Below are positions 1-8,364 of a stretch of 64,000 bases of DNA, one piece after another. The DNA is from Kribbella jejuensis. GTDB lineage: Bacteria > Actinomycetota > Actinomycetes > Propionibacteriales > Kribbellaceae. The stretch lies in assembly GCF_006715085.1 (NCBI RefSeq), contig NZ_VFMM01000001.1, forward strand, positions 1 to 64,000, in the 5' to 3' direction. The notes beneath the pieces were generated by a model that worked only from the letters and a program-made list of their open reading frames with translations, searched no databases and was not told the origin of the DNA. The position numbers and the translations under genes were made by a program. The stretch's first letter is position 1. Each line of letters starts with the position of its first letter.

Positions 1-1
1 G

Positions 2-388
2 GCCGGCAACCGGCGCGTCGACGGGTTCACCAACATCATCTCGAACCCGCACGTCGGGCTGATCTACTTCGTCCCCGGCCGCGGCGACACGCTGCGGATC
101 AACGGCCGCGCCCGGATCGTCAAGGAAGCGCCGTTCTTCGACGAGATGGTGGTCAAGGGCAACCGGCCGCAACTGGCCCTGCTGATCGAGATCGACGAGA
201 TCTTCCACCACTGCTCGAAGGCGTTCCTGCGTTCGCAGCTGTGGAAGCCGGAGACCTGGGAGCCGGACGCGATCCCGAGCCGGCCGCGGATCGCGAAGGC
301 CCTGGAGCGTCAGGACGCCGACCTGGCGGAGCTCGAGGAGTACTACGGCGCCGCGTACGAAGAGAAGATCTACAAGGTCAAATACTGA
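2..388 (+). CDS. Pyridoxamine 5'-phosphate oxidase-like flavoprotein, C-terminal part
   Basis: The frame is open from the left edge, so the start lies outside the window. About 128 residues are visible. The N-terminal half (GFTNIISNPHVGLIYFVPG, then TLRINGRARIV) is the split-barrel FMN-binding fold of PPOX-class proteins. The tail HHCSKAFLRSQLWKPETW is the hallmark of the subgroup described as probable FMN-dependent DR_2398-type enzymes. These proteins bind FMN or F420-like cofactors, but the substrate of this subgroup is not established. It is followed by a separate kinase gene after 79 bp. The fold assignment is strong; the reaction is unknown. Confidence 0.75.
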   Translation, partial: AGNRRVDGFTNIISNPHVGLIYFVPGRGDTLRINGRARIVKEAPFFDEMVVKGNRPQLALLIEIDEIFHHCSKAFLRSQLWKPETWEPDAIPSRPRIAKALERQDADLAELEEYYGAAYEEKIYKVKY

Positions 389-467
389 ACTACTACAACG
401 GGCGCAGGCCGAAGTACTCCGGGGCGACGATGACAGCCGCCCCGGCTGCCCTCTACGGTTCCGTAGT

Positions 468-1601
468 GTGACCCAGCCCGTCGACGTCCCCGATCTCGGG
501 ACCCGAGTGCGCCGCTACACGTTGCCGGTCGTGCTGGCGGTGTTCCTGGTGGTCGGGACGTACGGCGCGGCGCGCGGTCAGACCGACCGTCAGCACCCCG
601 ACGCGTTGATGGTCGTACTGCTGCTGATCGCGGCGCTCGCCCTGTTCTGGCGCAGCACCCACCCGGTCCCCGTGTTGTGGGTGATCGCCGCCGCGACGCT
701 CGTCTACATGCTCCGCGAGTATCCGTGGGGTCCCGTGGTCATCCCGTTCGTGATCGCGGTCTTCACCACGATCCGTCTCGGCCACCGATCAGCCGGCTGG
801 GCGGGGCTGATCTCCTTGTACGTCGGTCATGTCGGCGGCCGCCTCATCCTCGGTCTGAATCAGGACGGCATCTACCAGGTGCTGCTCGTCGGCCTGTGCT
901 TCTGCCTCCTCGGGTTCGTCGCCGAACTCTTCCGCGCGCACCGCGACCGCGTGATGGCCGCCGCGAAGACCCGTAGAGAGGAGGAGCTTCGCCGTGCCGG
1001 TGAGGAACGTCTACGGATCGCACAGGAGCTCCACGATGTCGTCGCGCACCACATCTCCCTGATCAACGTACAAGCGTCCACCGCGCTTCACCTGGTCGAC
1101 AGGCAACCCGAGCAGGCAGCCCCGGCGCTCTCGGCGATCAAGGACGCGAGCAAGGAAGCCCTGGTAGAACTCCGCTCGATCGTCGGCATCCTGCGGCAGT
1201 CCGACGAGTCCGCGCCTCGCCAGCCGGTCGCCGGGCTCGACCACCTGGACCACCTGGTCAGCCGGACCAAGAGGGCCGGGCTCGACGTCCACAAGATCGT
1301 CCACGGGGATCCACGTCCGCTACCGACCGGCCTGGACCGCGCCGCGTTCCGGATCATCCAGGAGTCACTGACGAACGTCGTACGGCACGCCAAAGCCACG
1401 TCCGCGACCGTGCGGATCCAGTACGGCGAGCAGGCCCTGGTGCTGCAGATCGACGACAACGGCGAATCGCTGACCGCGCAGCCCCAGGAAGGCAACGGCA
1501 TCTCCGGCATGCGCGAACGCGCTACCGCGCTGGGCGGCACGCTGACCGTGATCCGTACGCCGGCAGGCGGCCTACGGATCACGGCGACGCTGCCAGTCTA
1601 G
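468..1601 (+). CDS. Sensor histidine kinase, NarL/DesK type (orphan)
   Basis: A 377-residue membrane sensor kinase. Residues about 18-150 hold several hydrophobic helices, followed by a HisKA_3 dimerisation helix with the phospho-acceptor His189 (RIAQELHDVVAHH). The ATPase has an N box (IIQESLTNVVRHA), a G1 box (DDNG) and a G2 box (GNGISGMRERA). The GTG start at 468 lies 8 nt after TACGGT (454-459), a leaderless arrangement. No response regulator is adjacent: the next gene, lldD, is convergent and overlaps by 4 bp. The unpaired NarL-type regulator at 5473 is a possible partner (inference). The signal sensed is unknown. Confidence 0.85.
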   Translation: MTQPVDVPDLGTRVRRYTLPVVLAVFLVVGTYGAARGQTDRQHPDALMVVLLLIAALALFWRSTHPVPVLWVIAAATLVYMLREYPWGPVVIPFVIAVFTTIRLGHRSAGWAGLISLYVGHVGGRLILGLNQDGIYQVLLVGLCFCLLGFVAELFRAHRDRVMAAAKTRREEELRRAGEERLRIAQELHDVVAHHISLINVQASTALHLVDRQPEQAAPALSAIKDASKEALVELRSIVGILRQSDESAPRQPVAGLDHLDHLVSRTKRAGLDVHKIVHGDPRPLPTGLDRAAFRIIQESLTNVVRHAKATSATVRIQYGEQALVLQIDDNGESLTAQPQEGNGISGMRERATALGGTLTVIRTPAGGLRITATLPV

Positions 1602-2812
1602 GAGGGCAGGCGGACGTGGGACGGGTTCAGCTCGGCGACGCTGGAGACACCGAGGAGGGCCATCGTGCGCCGCACCTCCTTGGTCAGGATCTCCGCGGCC
1701 CTGGCGACACCGCGTTGCCCGCCGGCCATCAGGCCGTACAGGTACGCGCGGCCGACCAGGCAGGCGTCCGCGCCTAGCGCGATCGACGCGACGATGTCCG
1801 CGCCGGACATGATGCCCGTGTCGAGGTAGATCTCCGCGTCGCTGCCGATCGCCTTGCGGACGTCCGGGAGGATCCGCAGCGGTGTCGGGGCACGGTCCAG
1901 CTGGCGGCCGCCGTGGTTGGACAGTACGACCGCGTCCGCGCCGGCGTCGACAACCCGGCGAGCGTCCTCGACGGTCTGGATGCCCTTCACGATCAGCGGT
2001 CCGTCCCAGATCGAGCGCAACCAGTTCAGGTCGTCGATCGTCATCGTCGGGTCGAACAGCTTGTCCAGCAGCTCTGCGACCGTGCCATCCCAGGTGGACA
2101 GCGAGGCGAACGTGAGCGGCCGGGTCGTAAGCAGGTTGGCCCACCAGGCCGGGTGCAGCGACGCGTCCAGCACGGTCTTCACGGTCAGCGACGGCGGGAT
2201 CGTGAAGCCGTTGCGTACGTCGCGGAGGCGGGCGCCGGCGACCGGTACGTCGACGGTCAGCATCAGCGCTTCGAACCCGGCGGCGGCTGACCGCTTCACG
2301 AGGTCCTCACCGGCGTCGCGGTCCTTCCACACGTACAGCTGGAACCACTTGCGGGCGTTCGGTGCGGCGGCCGCGACGTCCTCGATCGAGGTCGTGCCCA
2401 TCGTGGACAGCGCGTATGGGATGCCGATGTCCTCGGCCACCTTGACGACCGCGCTCTCCCCTTCGTGGTTCATCATCCGGGTGAAGCCGGTGGGCGCGAA
2501 CGCGAACGGCAGCTCGGAGCGGCGCCCGAGGATCGACGTACCGAGGTCGATCTCGGAGACGTCGCGCAGGATCGACGGCTGCAGCTCCAGCTCCGCGAAC
2601 AGCCGGCGGGCGCGGCGCAGGCTGATCTCGGCCTCGGCAGCGCCGTCGGTGTAGTCGAAGACCGAGCGTGGCGTCCGGCGGCGGGCGATCGTCCGCAGGT
2701 CCGCGATCGTCAGCGCCTTCTCCAGCCGACGGTCGGTCGGGTTCACCGTGATCGGCTTCGGCCGGAGCAACGGCTTCAGCTCGGACCATTTGGGCATCTG
2801 ACGATCGGTCAT
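1598..2812 (-). CDS. lldD: FMN-dependent L-lactate dehydrogenase / alpha-hydroxyacid oxidase
   Basis: A 404-residue member of the FMN-dependent alpha-hydroxyacid dehydrogenase family (TIM barrel), which oxidises L-lactate or a related 2-hydroxyacid. Visible hallmarks are FDYTDGAAEAE near the N-terminus, LPFAFAPTGFTRMM, TMGTTSIEDVAAAA, the lysine in PLIVKGI, the catalytic histidine in VLSNHGGRQLD, and the FMN-phosphate loop YLDTGIMSGADIV. The ATG at 2812 is chosen because GGGAG precedes it by 5 nt. It is divergent from a FadR/LldR-type regulator, with twin operators between them, which favours lactate as substrate. Another 2-hydroxyacid (glycolate, mandelate) cannot be excluded. Confidence 0.88.
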   Translation of the reverse strand: MTDRQMPKWSELKPLLRPKPITVNPTDRRLEKALTIADLRTIARRRTPRSVFDYTDGAAEAEISLRRARRLFAELELQPSILRDVSEIDLGTSILGRRSELPFAFAPTGFTRMMNHEGESAVVKVAEDIGIPYALSTMGTTSIEDVAAAAPNARKWFQLYVWKDRDAGEDLVKRSAAAGFEALMLTVDVPVAGARLRDVRNGFTIPPSLTVKTVLDASLHPAWWANLLTTRPLTFASLSTWDGTVAELLDKLFDPTMTIDDLNWLRSIWDGPLIVKGIQTVEDARRVVDAGADAVVLSNHGGRQLDRAPTPLRILPDVRKAIGSDAEIYLDTGIMSGADIVASIALGADACLVGRAYLYGLMAGGQRGVARAAEILTKEVRRTMALLGVSSVAELNPSHVRLPS

Positions 2813-2831
2813 CACAACTCCCGGCTGATTC

Positions 2832-2869
2832 TGTGGTCGGACCACACCCTATCCTGTGGTCCGACCACA
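2832..2869. promoter_or_regulatory. Twin palindromic operators for the FadR/LldR-type regulator
   Basis: Two nearly identical 15-bp palindromes, TGTGGTC-N-GACCACA, lie at 2832-2846 (centre G) and 2855-2869 (centre C). Their centres are 23 bp apart, about two helical turns. The core TGGTCnGACCA fits the TGGTnnnACCA-type sites known for FadR/LldR GntR-family proteins. The second site ends 4 bp before the TAGAGT -10 box (2874-2879) of the regulator gene, so binding should affect both divergent promoters. Confidence 0.85.
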
Positions 2870-2885
2870 CCGGTAGAGTGTCCGG

Positions 2886-3605
2886 ATGAAGAACTACGAG
2901 CTGGTTCTGCACCGGGTCGAGGCCGACCTCGCGGCCGGGCGGCTGCGGATCGGCGGGCGGCTGCCCGGCGAGCGGACGCTCGCGGAACAGCTCGGGATCA
3001 GCCGGCCGTCGGTGCGCGAGGCGGTCCGGGTGCTGGAGGCGATGGGTGTCGTCCGGACCGCGACCGGGTCCGGGCCGGAGGCGGGCGCGGTGATCGTGGC
3101 GGAGCCGGAGTCGCCGCTGACCGCCGTACTGCGGTTGCACCTGGCAACGAATCATCTGCCGATGGGAGACGTGGTCGAGACGCGCTTGCTGCTCGAGTCG
3201 TGGGCCGCGCGGGAGGCGGCCGGCCGGTCGCTCGAGGCGGGTGAGTTGAAGCTTGCGTCGGAGTTGCTGGATCGGATGGATGACGAGGGCTTGTCGCCGG
3301 AGGAGTTCCATCTGCTCGACGCGGAGTTTCATGTCGCGTTGTCGGGGTTGGCCGGGAACGTGCTGATCGCCGCGGTGATGGCTTCGTTGCGGTCCGCGAT
3401 TCACGGGTACGTGCTGGCCGCGGTGCCGAATCTGCCGGACTGGGAGGCGACAGTAGTCGGCTTGCGCGGCGAGCACCGGGCGATCCTGGCAGCGGTACGC
3501 GGCGGCGAGCCGGAACGCGCCGCCGCGTTGGTGGCCGCGCATATCCGCGGGTTCTACCAGGCGGCGCAGCTAGCGGGGTTCAGCGGAGACGACAAGGCGG
3601 AGTGA
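2886..3605 (+). CDS. FadR-subfamily GntR transcriptional regulator (LldR-like)
   Basis: A 239-residue protein. The N-terminal winged helix (about 1-70) contains GGRLPGERTLAEQLGISRPS followed by VREAVRVLEAMGVV. The C-terminal FCD ligand domain (about 90-225) has the metal-binding pattern typical of the family (ETRLLLESWAAREA, FHLLDAEFHVALS, EHRAILAAVRGG). It probably represses the divergent lldD and itself, with release by lactate; that is inferred from position and from the operators. The ATG is 6 nt after TAGAGT (2874-2879), so the mRNA is probably leaderless. Confidence 0.85.
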   Translation: MKNYELVLHRVEADLAAGRLRIGGRLPGERTLAEQLGISRPSVREAVRVLEAMGVVRTATGSGPEAGAVIVAEPESPLTAVLRLHLATNHLPMGDVVETRLLLESWAAREAAGRSLEAGELKLASELLDRMDDEGLSPEEFHLLDAEFHVALSGLAGNVLIAAVMASLRSAIHGYVLAAVPNLPDWEATVVGLRGEHRAILAAVRGGEPERAAALVAAHIRGFYQAAQLAGFSGDDKAE

Positions 3606-3679
3606 GGGCTCCCCCACCGGCTGGAGGGTTCGACTTTGGTCGGTGGTGGGGCGGGAGGGGGACGCTTACGCTCAGGGGC

Positions 3680-4822
3680 ATGGACGAGTTGTGCGCGCCG
3701 CGGAAGCCGCCGAGGTACGGCGAGGTGGTGGCTGTTGCGGCGATCGCAGTGCTGGTGGGGCTGACGATCGTCGGGCGGTTGCCGGACGCGGAGCACCGGA
3801 AGTTCCTGCCGTTGGACCTCGTGGTCGGGATCGCCTCGGTCGGGCTGATGCCGTTGGTGTTCCGGCGGCCGGTACCGGGCGCGATCGCGGTCGCCGTACT
3901 CGCGGCCTTCTCCCCTGCCGCGACGCCGCCGTCGACCGTCGGCACGTTGAACGTCGCCCTCCGGCAACCGCTCCGTACGTCGATCATGGTCGCGGCGGTC
4001 GGCACCGCGAGCCATCTCATTCAGGGCCTCTGGCAACCGATCCACGGACTCCCGTACTTCTGGTACGCCCTCCTGGTCGTCGTCGTCCACGCGGGCCTGC
4101 TCGGCTGGGGCCAAGGCACCCAGGCACGCAAGCAACTCCTCGCGTCGTTGCGGGAACGTGCCGTCCGCGCCGAGGCGGAGCAGGGTCGCCGGGTCGCGGA
4201 GGCGCGGTCGCTCGAGCGTACGAAGATGGCGCGCGAGATGCACGACGTACTGGCGCATCGGCTGTCGCTGCTCGCGACGTACGCCGGTGCGCTCGAGTAC
4301 CGTCCGGACTCCTCCCCCGAGAAGCTCGCGAAGGCGGCGGGCGTGATCCGTACCGGCGTACACCAGGCGCTCGACGAGTTGCGCGAGGTGATCAACGTGT
4401 TGCGGGACGAGGAGGTGTACGAGGGGCGCCCGCAGCCGACGTTCGGCGATCTGCGCGCGCTGGTGGAGGAATCGCGCGCGGCGGGTTCGGCGATCTCGTA
4501 CGACGATCGGGTCGCGGACGCCAGCTCGTTGCCTCCGGCAACCGGGAGAACGGCGTACCGGGTCGTGCAGGAGGGGCTGACGAACGCTCGCAAGCATGCT
4601 GCCGGATGTCCCGTGAAGGTGATCGTCACCGGGCAGCCGGGCGACGGCTTGCGGATCGAGCTGATCAACCCGGCGTCGAGCGGTACGCCGCTGGTGCCTG
4701 GCAGCGGGACCGGTCTTGTCGGGCTGACCGAGCGCGTCCAGCTCGCGGGGGGCACGCTCGACCACGGGCGGGAACCCGGTGGCGCGTTCCGGCTCGCGGC
4801 CTCGCTACCGTGGCCCGCATGA
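3680..4822 (+). CDS. Sensor histidine kinase, NarL/DesK type
   Basis: A 380-residue kinase with four to five membrane helices in the first 140 residues. A short coiled region leads to HisKA_3 with phospho-acceptor His188 (KMAREMHDVLAHR). The ATPase domain has the N box VVQEGLTNARKHA and the G2-like GSGTGLVGLTERV. The ATG at 3680 is preferred over an in-frame ATG at 3602 because TACGCT (3667-3672) stands 7 nt before it and residue 1 then precedes the first helix directly. The stop overlaps the next ATG (ATGA, 4819-4822), so kinase and regulator are translationally coupled and form a cognate pair. Confidence 0.87.
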   Translation: MDELCAPRKPPRYGEVVAVAAIAVLVGLTIVGRLPDAEHRKFLPLDLVVGIASVGLMPLVFRRPVPGAIAVAVLAAFSPAATPPSTVGTLNVALRQPLRTSIMVAAVGTASHLIQGLWQPIHGLPYFWYALLVVVVHAGLLGWGQGTQARKQLLASLRERAVRAEAEQGRRVAEARSLERTKMAREMHDVLAHRLSLLATYAGALEYRPDSSPEKLAKAAGVIRTGVHQALDELREVINVLRDEEVYEGRPQPTFGDLRALVEESRAAGSAISYDDRVADASSLPPATGRTAYRVVQEGLTNARKHAAGCPVKVIVTGQPGDGLRIELINPASSGTPLVPGSGTGLVGLTERVQLAGGTLDHGREPGGAFRLAASLPWPA

Positions 4823-5463
4823 TCCGGGTACTCGTGGTCGACGACGACGCATTGGTCAGGGCGAGTCTCGAGATGATGCTCGACGGCGCGAACGGGATCT
4901 CGGTCGTCGGCCAGGCCGCCGACGGTGACGAAGTACCGGCCGCCGTCGACGCGCACTTCCCGGACATCGTGCTGATGGATCTACGGATGCCGCGCGTCGA
5001 CGGCATCGTCGCAACCCGCCGGCTCCGGGCGCGGACCAATCCGCCCGAGGTCGTCGTACTGACGACCTTCGACACCGACGAGAACGTCCTGCACGCGCTC
5101 CGCGCCGGGGCCAGTGGATTCCTGCTCAAGGACACGCCCCCGGCCCAGATCGTCGAGGCGGTACGGCGGGTCGCGGCCGGGGACCCGATCCTGTCCCCCG
5201 CGATCACGCGCCGGCTGATGGATCGCGCTGCGACGCAAGCCGATGCGCACACGATCGCGCAGCAGAAGCTGGAGCGGTTGTCGCCGCGGGAGTACGACGT
5301 GATGCTCGCGGTCGCCCGGGGCAAGGCGAACGCGGAGATCGCGACCGAGCTGTTCATGAGCCTCGCGACCGTGAAGGCCCACATCTCGCACATCCTCACC
5401 AAGCTGGAGCTCGGCAACCGCACGCAGGTCGCGCTGCTCGCCCACGACGCCGGGCTGGCATAG
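4819..5463 (+). CDS. NarL/FixJ-type response regulator
   Basis: 214 residues: a receiver domain (1-120) with the acidic pocket VVDDDALVRAS, phospho-acceptor Asp54 (IVLMDLRMPRVDG) and conserved Lys in FLLKDTPP, then a LuxR-type HTH (LSPREYDVMLAVARGKANAEI). Overlapping the kinase by ATGA makes it the direct partner. TACCGT lies 7 nt before the ATG (4806-4811), so a second, internal leaderless promoter is possible. The target genes are not visible; the downstream ABC exporter is a candidate, because DesK/NarL-type pairs often sit beside ABC exporters. Confidence 0.9.
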   Translation: MIRVLVVDDDALVRASLEMMLDGANGISVVGQAADGDEVPAAVDAHFPDIVLMDLRMPRVDGIVATRRLRARTNPPEVVVLTTFDTDENVLHALRAGASGFLLKDTPPAQIVEAVRRVAAGDPILSPAITRRLMDRAATQADAHTIAQQKLERLSPREYDVMLAVARGKANAEIATELFMSLATVKAHISHILTKLELGNRTQVALLAHDAGLA

Positions 5464-5472
5464 GCTCCCCGC

Positions 5473-6138
5473 ATGATTCGGGTGTTGCTGGCGGACGATC
5501 AGGCGTTGGTGCGGGCCGGGTTCCGGTCGTTGCTGAACTCCGAGGACGACATCACCGTGGTCGGCGAGGTTTCGGACGGCGCGGAGGCGGTCGTGGTCGC
5601 GCGGCGCGAGAAGCCCGACGTGGTGCTGATGGACATCCGGATGCCCGGTACCGACGGCCTGGAGGCGACCCGGCGGATCGGGGCCGACCCGGAGCTGTCC
5701 GGCGTCCATGTGGTGATCCTGACGACGTTCGACCTGGACGAGTACGTGTTCGAGGCGTTGCGGGTCGGGGCGAGCGGCTTCCTGGTGAAGGACACCGAAC
5801 CGGTCGAGCTGCTGCAGGCGGTGCGCGTGGTGGCGCGCGGGGACGCGCTGTTGTCGCCCGGGGTGACGCGGCGGCTGGTGGCGGAGTTCGCGTCGCGGTC
5901 GCGTCAGCCCTACGCGAGCAAGGAGCTCGACGTACTCACGGAACGCGAGAAGGAGATCGTCGCGCTCGTCGGCGAAGGCCTGTCGAACGACGAGATCGCG
6001 CAACGGCTCGTGCTGAGTCCGGCGACCGCCAAGACCCACGTGAGCCGCGCGATGATCAAGCTGGGCGTGCGCGATCGCGCGCAACTCGTCGTCCTCGCGT
6101 ACCAAACCGGGCTCGTCCGCCCCGGTTGGTTGGGTTGA
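5473..6138 (+). CDS. NarL/FixJ-type response regulator (second)
   Basis: 221 residues with the same plan as the preceding regulator: LLADDQALVRAG, Asp54 in VVLMDIRMPGTDG, Lys in FLVKDTEP, and a LuxR HTH (LTEREKEIVALVGEGLSNDEI). The gene begins 9 bp after the previous stop. TAGGCT (5461-5466) lies 6 nt before the ATG and includes the previous stop codon, which suggests its own leaderless promoter. One kinase and two regulators stand here while a lone kinase gene lies at 468-1601; cross-pairing is possible but unproven. Confidence 0.88.
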   Translation: MIRVLLADDQALVRAGFRSLLNSEDDITVVGEVSDGAEAVVVARREKPDVVLMDIRMPGTDGLEATRRIGADPELSGVHVVILTTFDLDEYVFEALRVGASGFLVKDTEPVELLQAVRVVARGDALLSPGVTRRLVAEFASRSRQPYASKELDVLTEREKEIVALVGEGLSNDEIAQRLVLSPATAKTHVSRAMIKLGVRDRAQLVVLAYQTGLVRPGWLG

Positions 6139-6172
6139 CCTTCCAGTTGGTCGAAGCCTGAGGCTGGCGGGT

Positions 6173-6598
6173 ATGGAGCACCTCGAGGAGATCGCCGCTG
6201 CCGTCGAGCTCGGCCGTACTGGTGACCGCGCAGCCGCCCGGCGCCAATTGAACGACCTATGGACTTTCACGGCTGACCGACAGACCCGCTGCGCGATCGC
6301 ACACTACTTGGCTGATCTGCAGGACGATGTCGACGCCGAGCTCATGTGGGACCTGCGGGCGCTCGAGCTGGTCGAGGACGATGGCTGGCTGCCCTCACTT
6401 CACCTGAACCTCGCGGATGACTACCGGCGACTCGCAGAACCTGAGCTGGCGAATGAGCACCTCGAAGCAGCACGTACGCGTCTGTCCGGACTGCCCGAGG
6501 ACGGTTACGGGCAGGTGATTCGTGGGGGCGTTGGGCATGTGGCGGAGGCGTTGGCGGCGGGGAGCGTGCAGCCGCTGCCGTCCAACCCGAGCACCTGA
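6173..6598 (+). CDS. TPR-like hypothetical protein
   Basis: A 141-residue soluble, helical protein with no signal peptide. Residues about 5-115 read as paired antiparallel helices of TPR character (IAAAVELGRTGDRAAARRQL, LHLNLADDYRRLAEPELANE). Such proteins are usually scaffolds, and no enzyme motif is visible. The tail (EALAAGSVQPLPSNPST) is disordered. It lies between the two-component genes and the ABC exporter, on the same strand. Function unknown. Confidence 0.6.
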   Translation: MEHLEEIAAAVELGRTGDRAAARRQLNDLWTFTADRQTRCAIAHYLADLQDDVDAELMWDLRALELVEDDGWLPSLHLNLADDYRRLAEPELANEHLEAARTRLSGLPEDGYGQVIRGGVGHVAEALAAGSVQPLPSNPST

Positions 6599-6677
6599 GA
6601 GGTACTCCGCGTGCAGTAGGTGGGGTCACTCCCGGGGGACGACGCGGTGGACGGGGTTGAGCCGGGACCCTCGAGGT

Positions 6678-7574
6678 ATGGATGCGTTGGTGGAGGTCAG
6701 TGGGCTGACCAAGAGGTACGGCGAGACGGTTGCGGTTGACGGGGTTGATCTGACCGTGTTGGCGGGTGAGGTTTACGGGTTTCTCGGGCCTAACGGGGCG
6801 GGTAAGACGACGACCCTGCGGATCCTCACTGGGTTGATCGCGCCGACCAGCGGGAGGGTGCGGGTGCTCGGTGGTAGGCCAGGTGAGTCGGCGGTGTTGG
6901 GGCGAACAGGGTCGATGATCGAGTCGCCCGCGTTCTACCCGTACCTGTCGGGGCTCGACAACCTGCGGCTGCTGGCGGAGTACGCCGGTGTTGAGCGGCG
7001 GCGGATCGACGAGGTGCTCGAGCTGGTCGACCTGGCGGAGCGCGCGAAGGACCGGTTCTCGACGTACTCGCTCGGCATGAAGCAGCGGCTCGGTGTCGCG
7101 GCCGCGTTGCTCAAGGATCCCGAGCTGGTGATCCTCGACGAGCCGACGAACGGGCTCGACCCGGCCGGGATGCGCGGCATGCGGCGCCTCATCCGCGAGC
7201 TCGGTAGCGGCGGGCGGACCGTACTGCTGTCCAGCCACCTGCTCGGCGAGGTACAGCAGATCTGCGACCGGGTCGGCATCATCAACGCCGGCCGGATGGT
7301 TGCCGAGCACAACGTCGACGAGCTCCGCGGTGAGCAGGAACTCGTCGTACGGGCCGCGCCCGAGCAGCAGGCGAAGGCGCTACTGGCCCGCTTCGGCACG
7401 GTCCATCAGTACGACGACACGCTGCGGGTCCAGGTCGATCCGCGACGGGCCGCCGAGGTGAACCGTGCGCTCGTCGAGGCCGGAATCGAGGTGTCCGAAC
7501 TGCACACCACCGAACGCGCTCTCGAGGACATCTTCTTCGAGTTGACCAGTGAGGAGAAGGCCGATGTTGGGTAG
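6678..7574 (+). CDS. ABC transporter ATP-binding protein (ABC-2 exporter)
   Basis: A 298-residue ATPase of the CcmA/DrrA type. Walker A is GPNGAGKTT (37-45), followed by a Q-loop region, the signature YSLGMKQRLGVAAALL, Walker B ELVILDEPTNGLDPAG, and the switch histidine in LSSHLLGEV. The C-terminal 70 residues (AAPEQQAKALLARFG through LEDIFFEL) are the DUF4162-type tail of drug or lantibiotic exporters. Its end overlaps the permease start by 11 bp. It would energise export together with the permease at 7564; the substrate is unknown. Confidence 0.9.
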   Translation: MDALVEVSGLTKRYGETVAVDGVDLTVLAGEVYGFLGPNGAGKTTTLRILTGLIAPTSGRVRVLGGRPGESAVLGRTGSMIESPAFYPYLSGLDNLRLLAEYAGVERRRIDEVLELVDLAERAKDRFSTYSLGMKQRLGVAAALLKDPELVILDEPTNGLDPAGMRGMRRLIRELGSGGRTVLLSSHLLGEVQQICDRVGIINAGRMVAEHNVDELRGEQELVVRAAPEQQAKALLARFGTVHQYDDTLRVQVDPRRAAEVNRALVEAGIEVSELHTTERALEDIFFELTSEEKADVG

Positions 7575-8364
7575 CTATCGGGCCGAGATCCTCAAGCTGC
7601 GCAAGCGATCCGCCGTCTGGGCGCTGTTCGGCGCCGGCCTCGTGCTGAGCCTGATCTTCGGGTACCTGCTGCCGTACGTCGCCTACACGACGGGCGATGA
7701 CACGCCGGGCACAACCGGCGTACCCCGCGCTGAGGTGCTCCGCGGGATGTTGCCGGAACGCGTCATCGACAACACGATCGGCGGCTACCCGATCTTCGCC
7801 GGCGCGCTCGCTCTGGTCCTCGGCGCGATCGTGATCGGGGCCGAGTACACCTGGGGCACTCTCAAGACCGTCCTCACCCAGCACCCGCGCCGCCTGACCA
7901 TCTTGAGCGCGCAGTTTCTTGCCCTGGGCACCATGATCGCGTTCTGGGTGCTCACCATCTTCGCCGCCTGTGCACTGTGCAGCATCGCCATCGCCGCCGC
8001 GGAGAATGGCGCCACCAACTGGCCAAGCCTCGGCGATCTCCTCCAAGGCCTGGCCGGCGGCTGGCTGGTCCTGCTGATGTGGTGCCTGGCCGGCGCCACC
8101 CTAGCCGTTGCCTTCCGCAACGTCGCGCTACCGATCGGCCTGGGCGTCGTCTGGATCCTCGGCATCGAAACCCTCCTGGCAGGAGTCGTCAGCAGCCTCC
8201 TACCAAGCCTCAAGTGGCTCGCCAACGTACTCCCAGGCACGAACGCCGGCTCCCTGGTCTTCAGCGTGACAGGCATGGCCCCCACCGACGCACCCACGCC
8301 GTCCTGGGGGCCTGGACGACCAGGAGACGCGACGTCACCTGATGCCGGCGTGGACCAGGGCTAG
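7564..8364 (+). CDS. ABC-2 type permease, C-terminus frameshifted
   Basis: A 266-residue membrane protein with about five clear helices (after MLGSYRAEILKLRKR; FAGALALVLGAIVIGAEYTW; a CALCSIAIAAA region; LAGGWLVLLMWCLAGATLAV; IGLGVVWILGIETLLAG). The ATG at 7564 is used because GGAGAAGG stands just upstream. The end is odd: after VTGMAPTDAP the frame runs into a hydrophilic tail (SWGPGRPGDATSP) and overlaps the convergent gene by 30 bp. Another frame reads LGAWTTRRRDVT and stops at 8342, the usual ending of this permease family. A deletion/frameshift near 8285-8310 therefore appears to have removed the last helix. Activity is doubtful. Confidence 0.75.
   Translation: MLGSYRAEILKLRKRSAVWALFGAGLVLSLIFGYLLPYVAYTTGDDTPGTTGVPRAEVLRGMLPERVIDNTIGGYPIFAGALALVLGAIVIGAEYTWGTLKTVLTQHPRRLTILSAQFLALGTMIAFWVLTIFAACALCSIAIAAAENGATNWPSLGDLLQGLAGGWLVLLMWCLAGATLAVAFRNVALPIGLGVVWILGIETLLAGVVSSLLPSLKWLANVLPGTNAGSLVFSVTGMAPTDAPTPSWGPGRPGDATSPDAGVDQG

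Noticed and set aside
3615..3645. CACCG...CGGTG pair after the FadR-type regulator as a terminator
   Set aside because: The stem is only 5 bp with a 21-nt gap, too weak to call.
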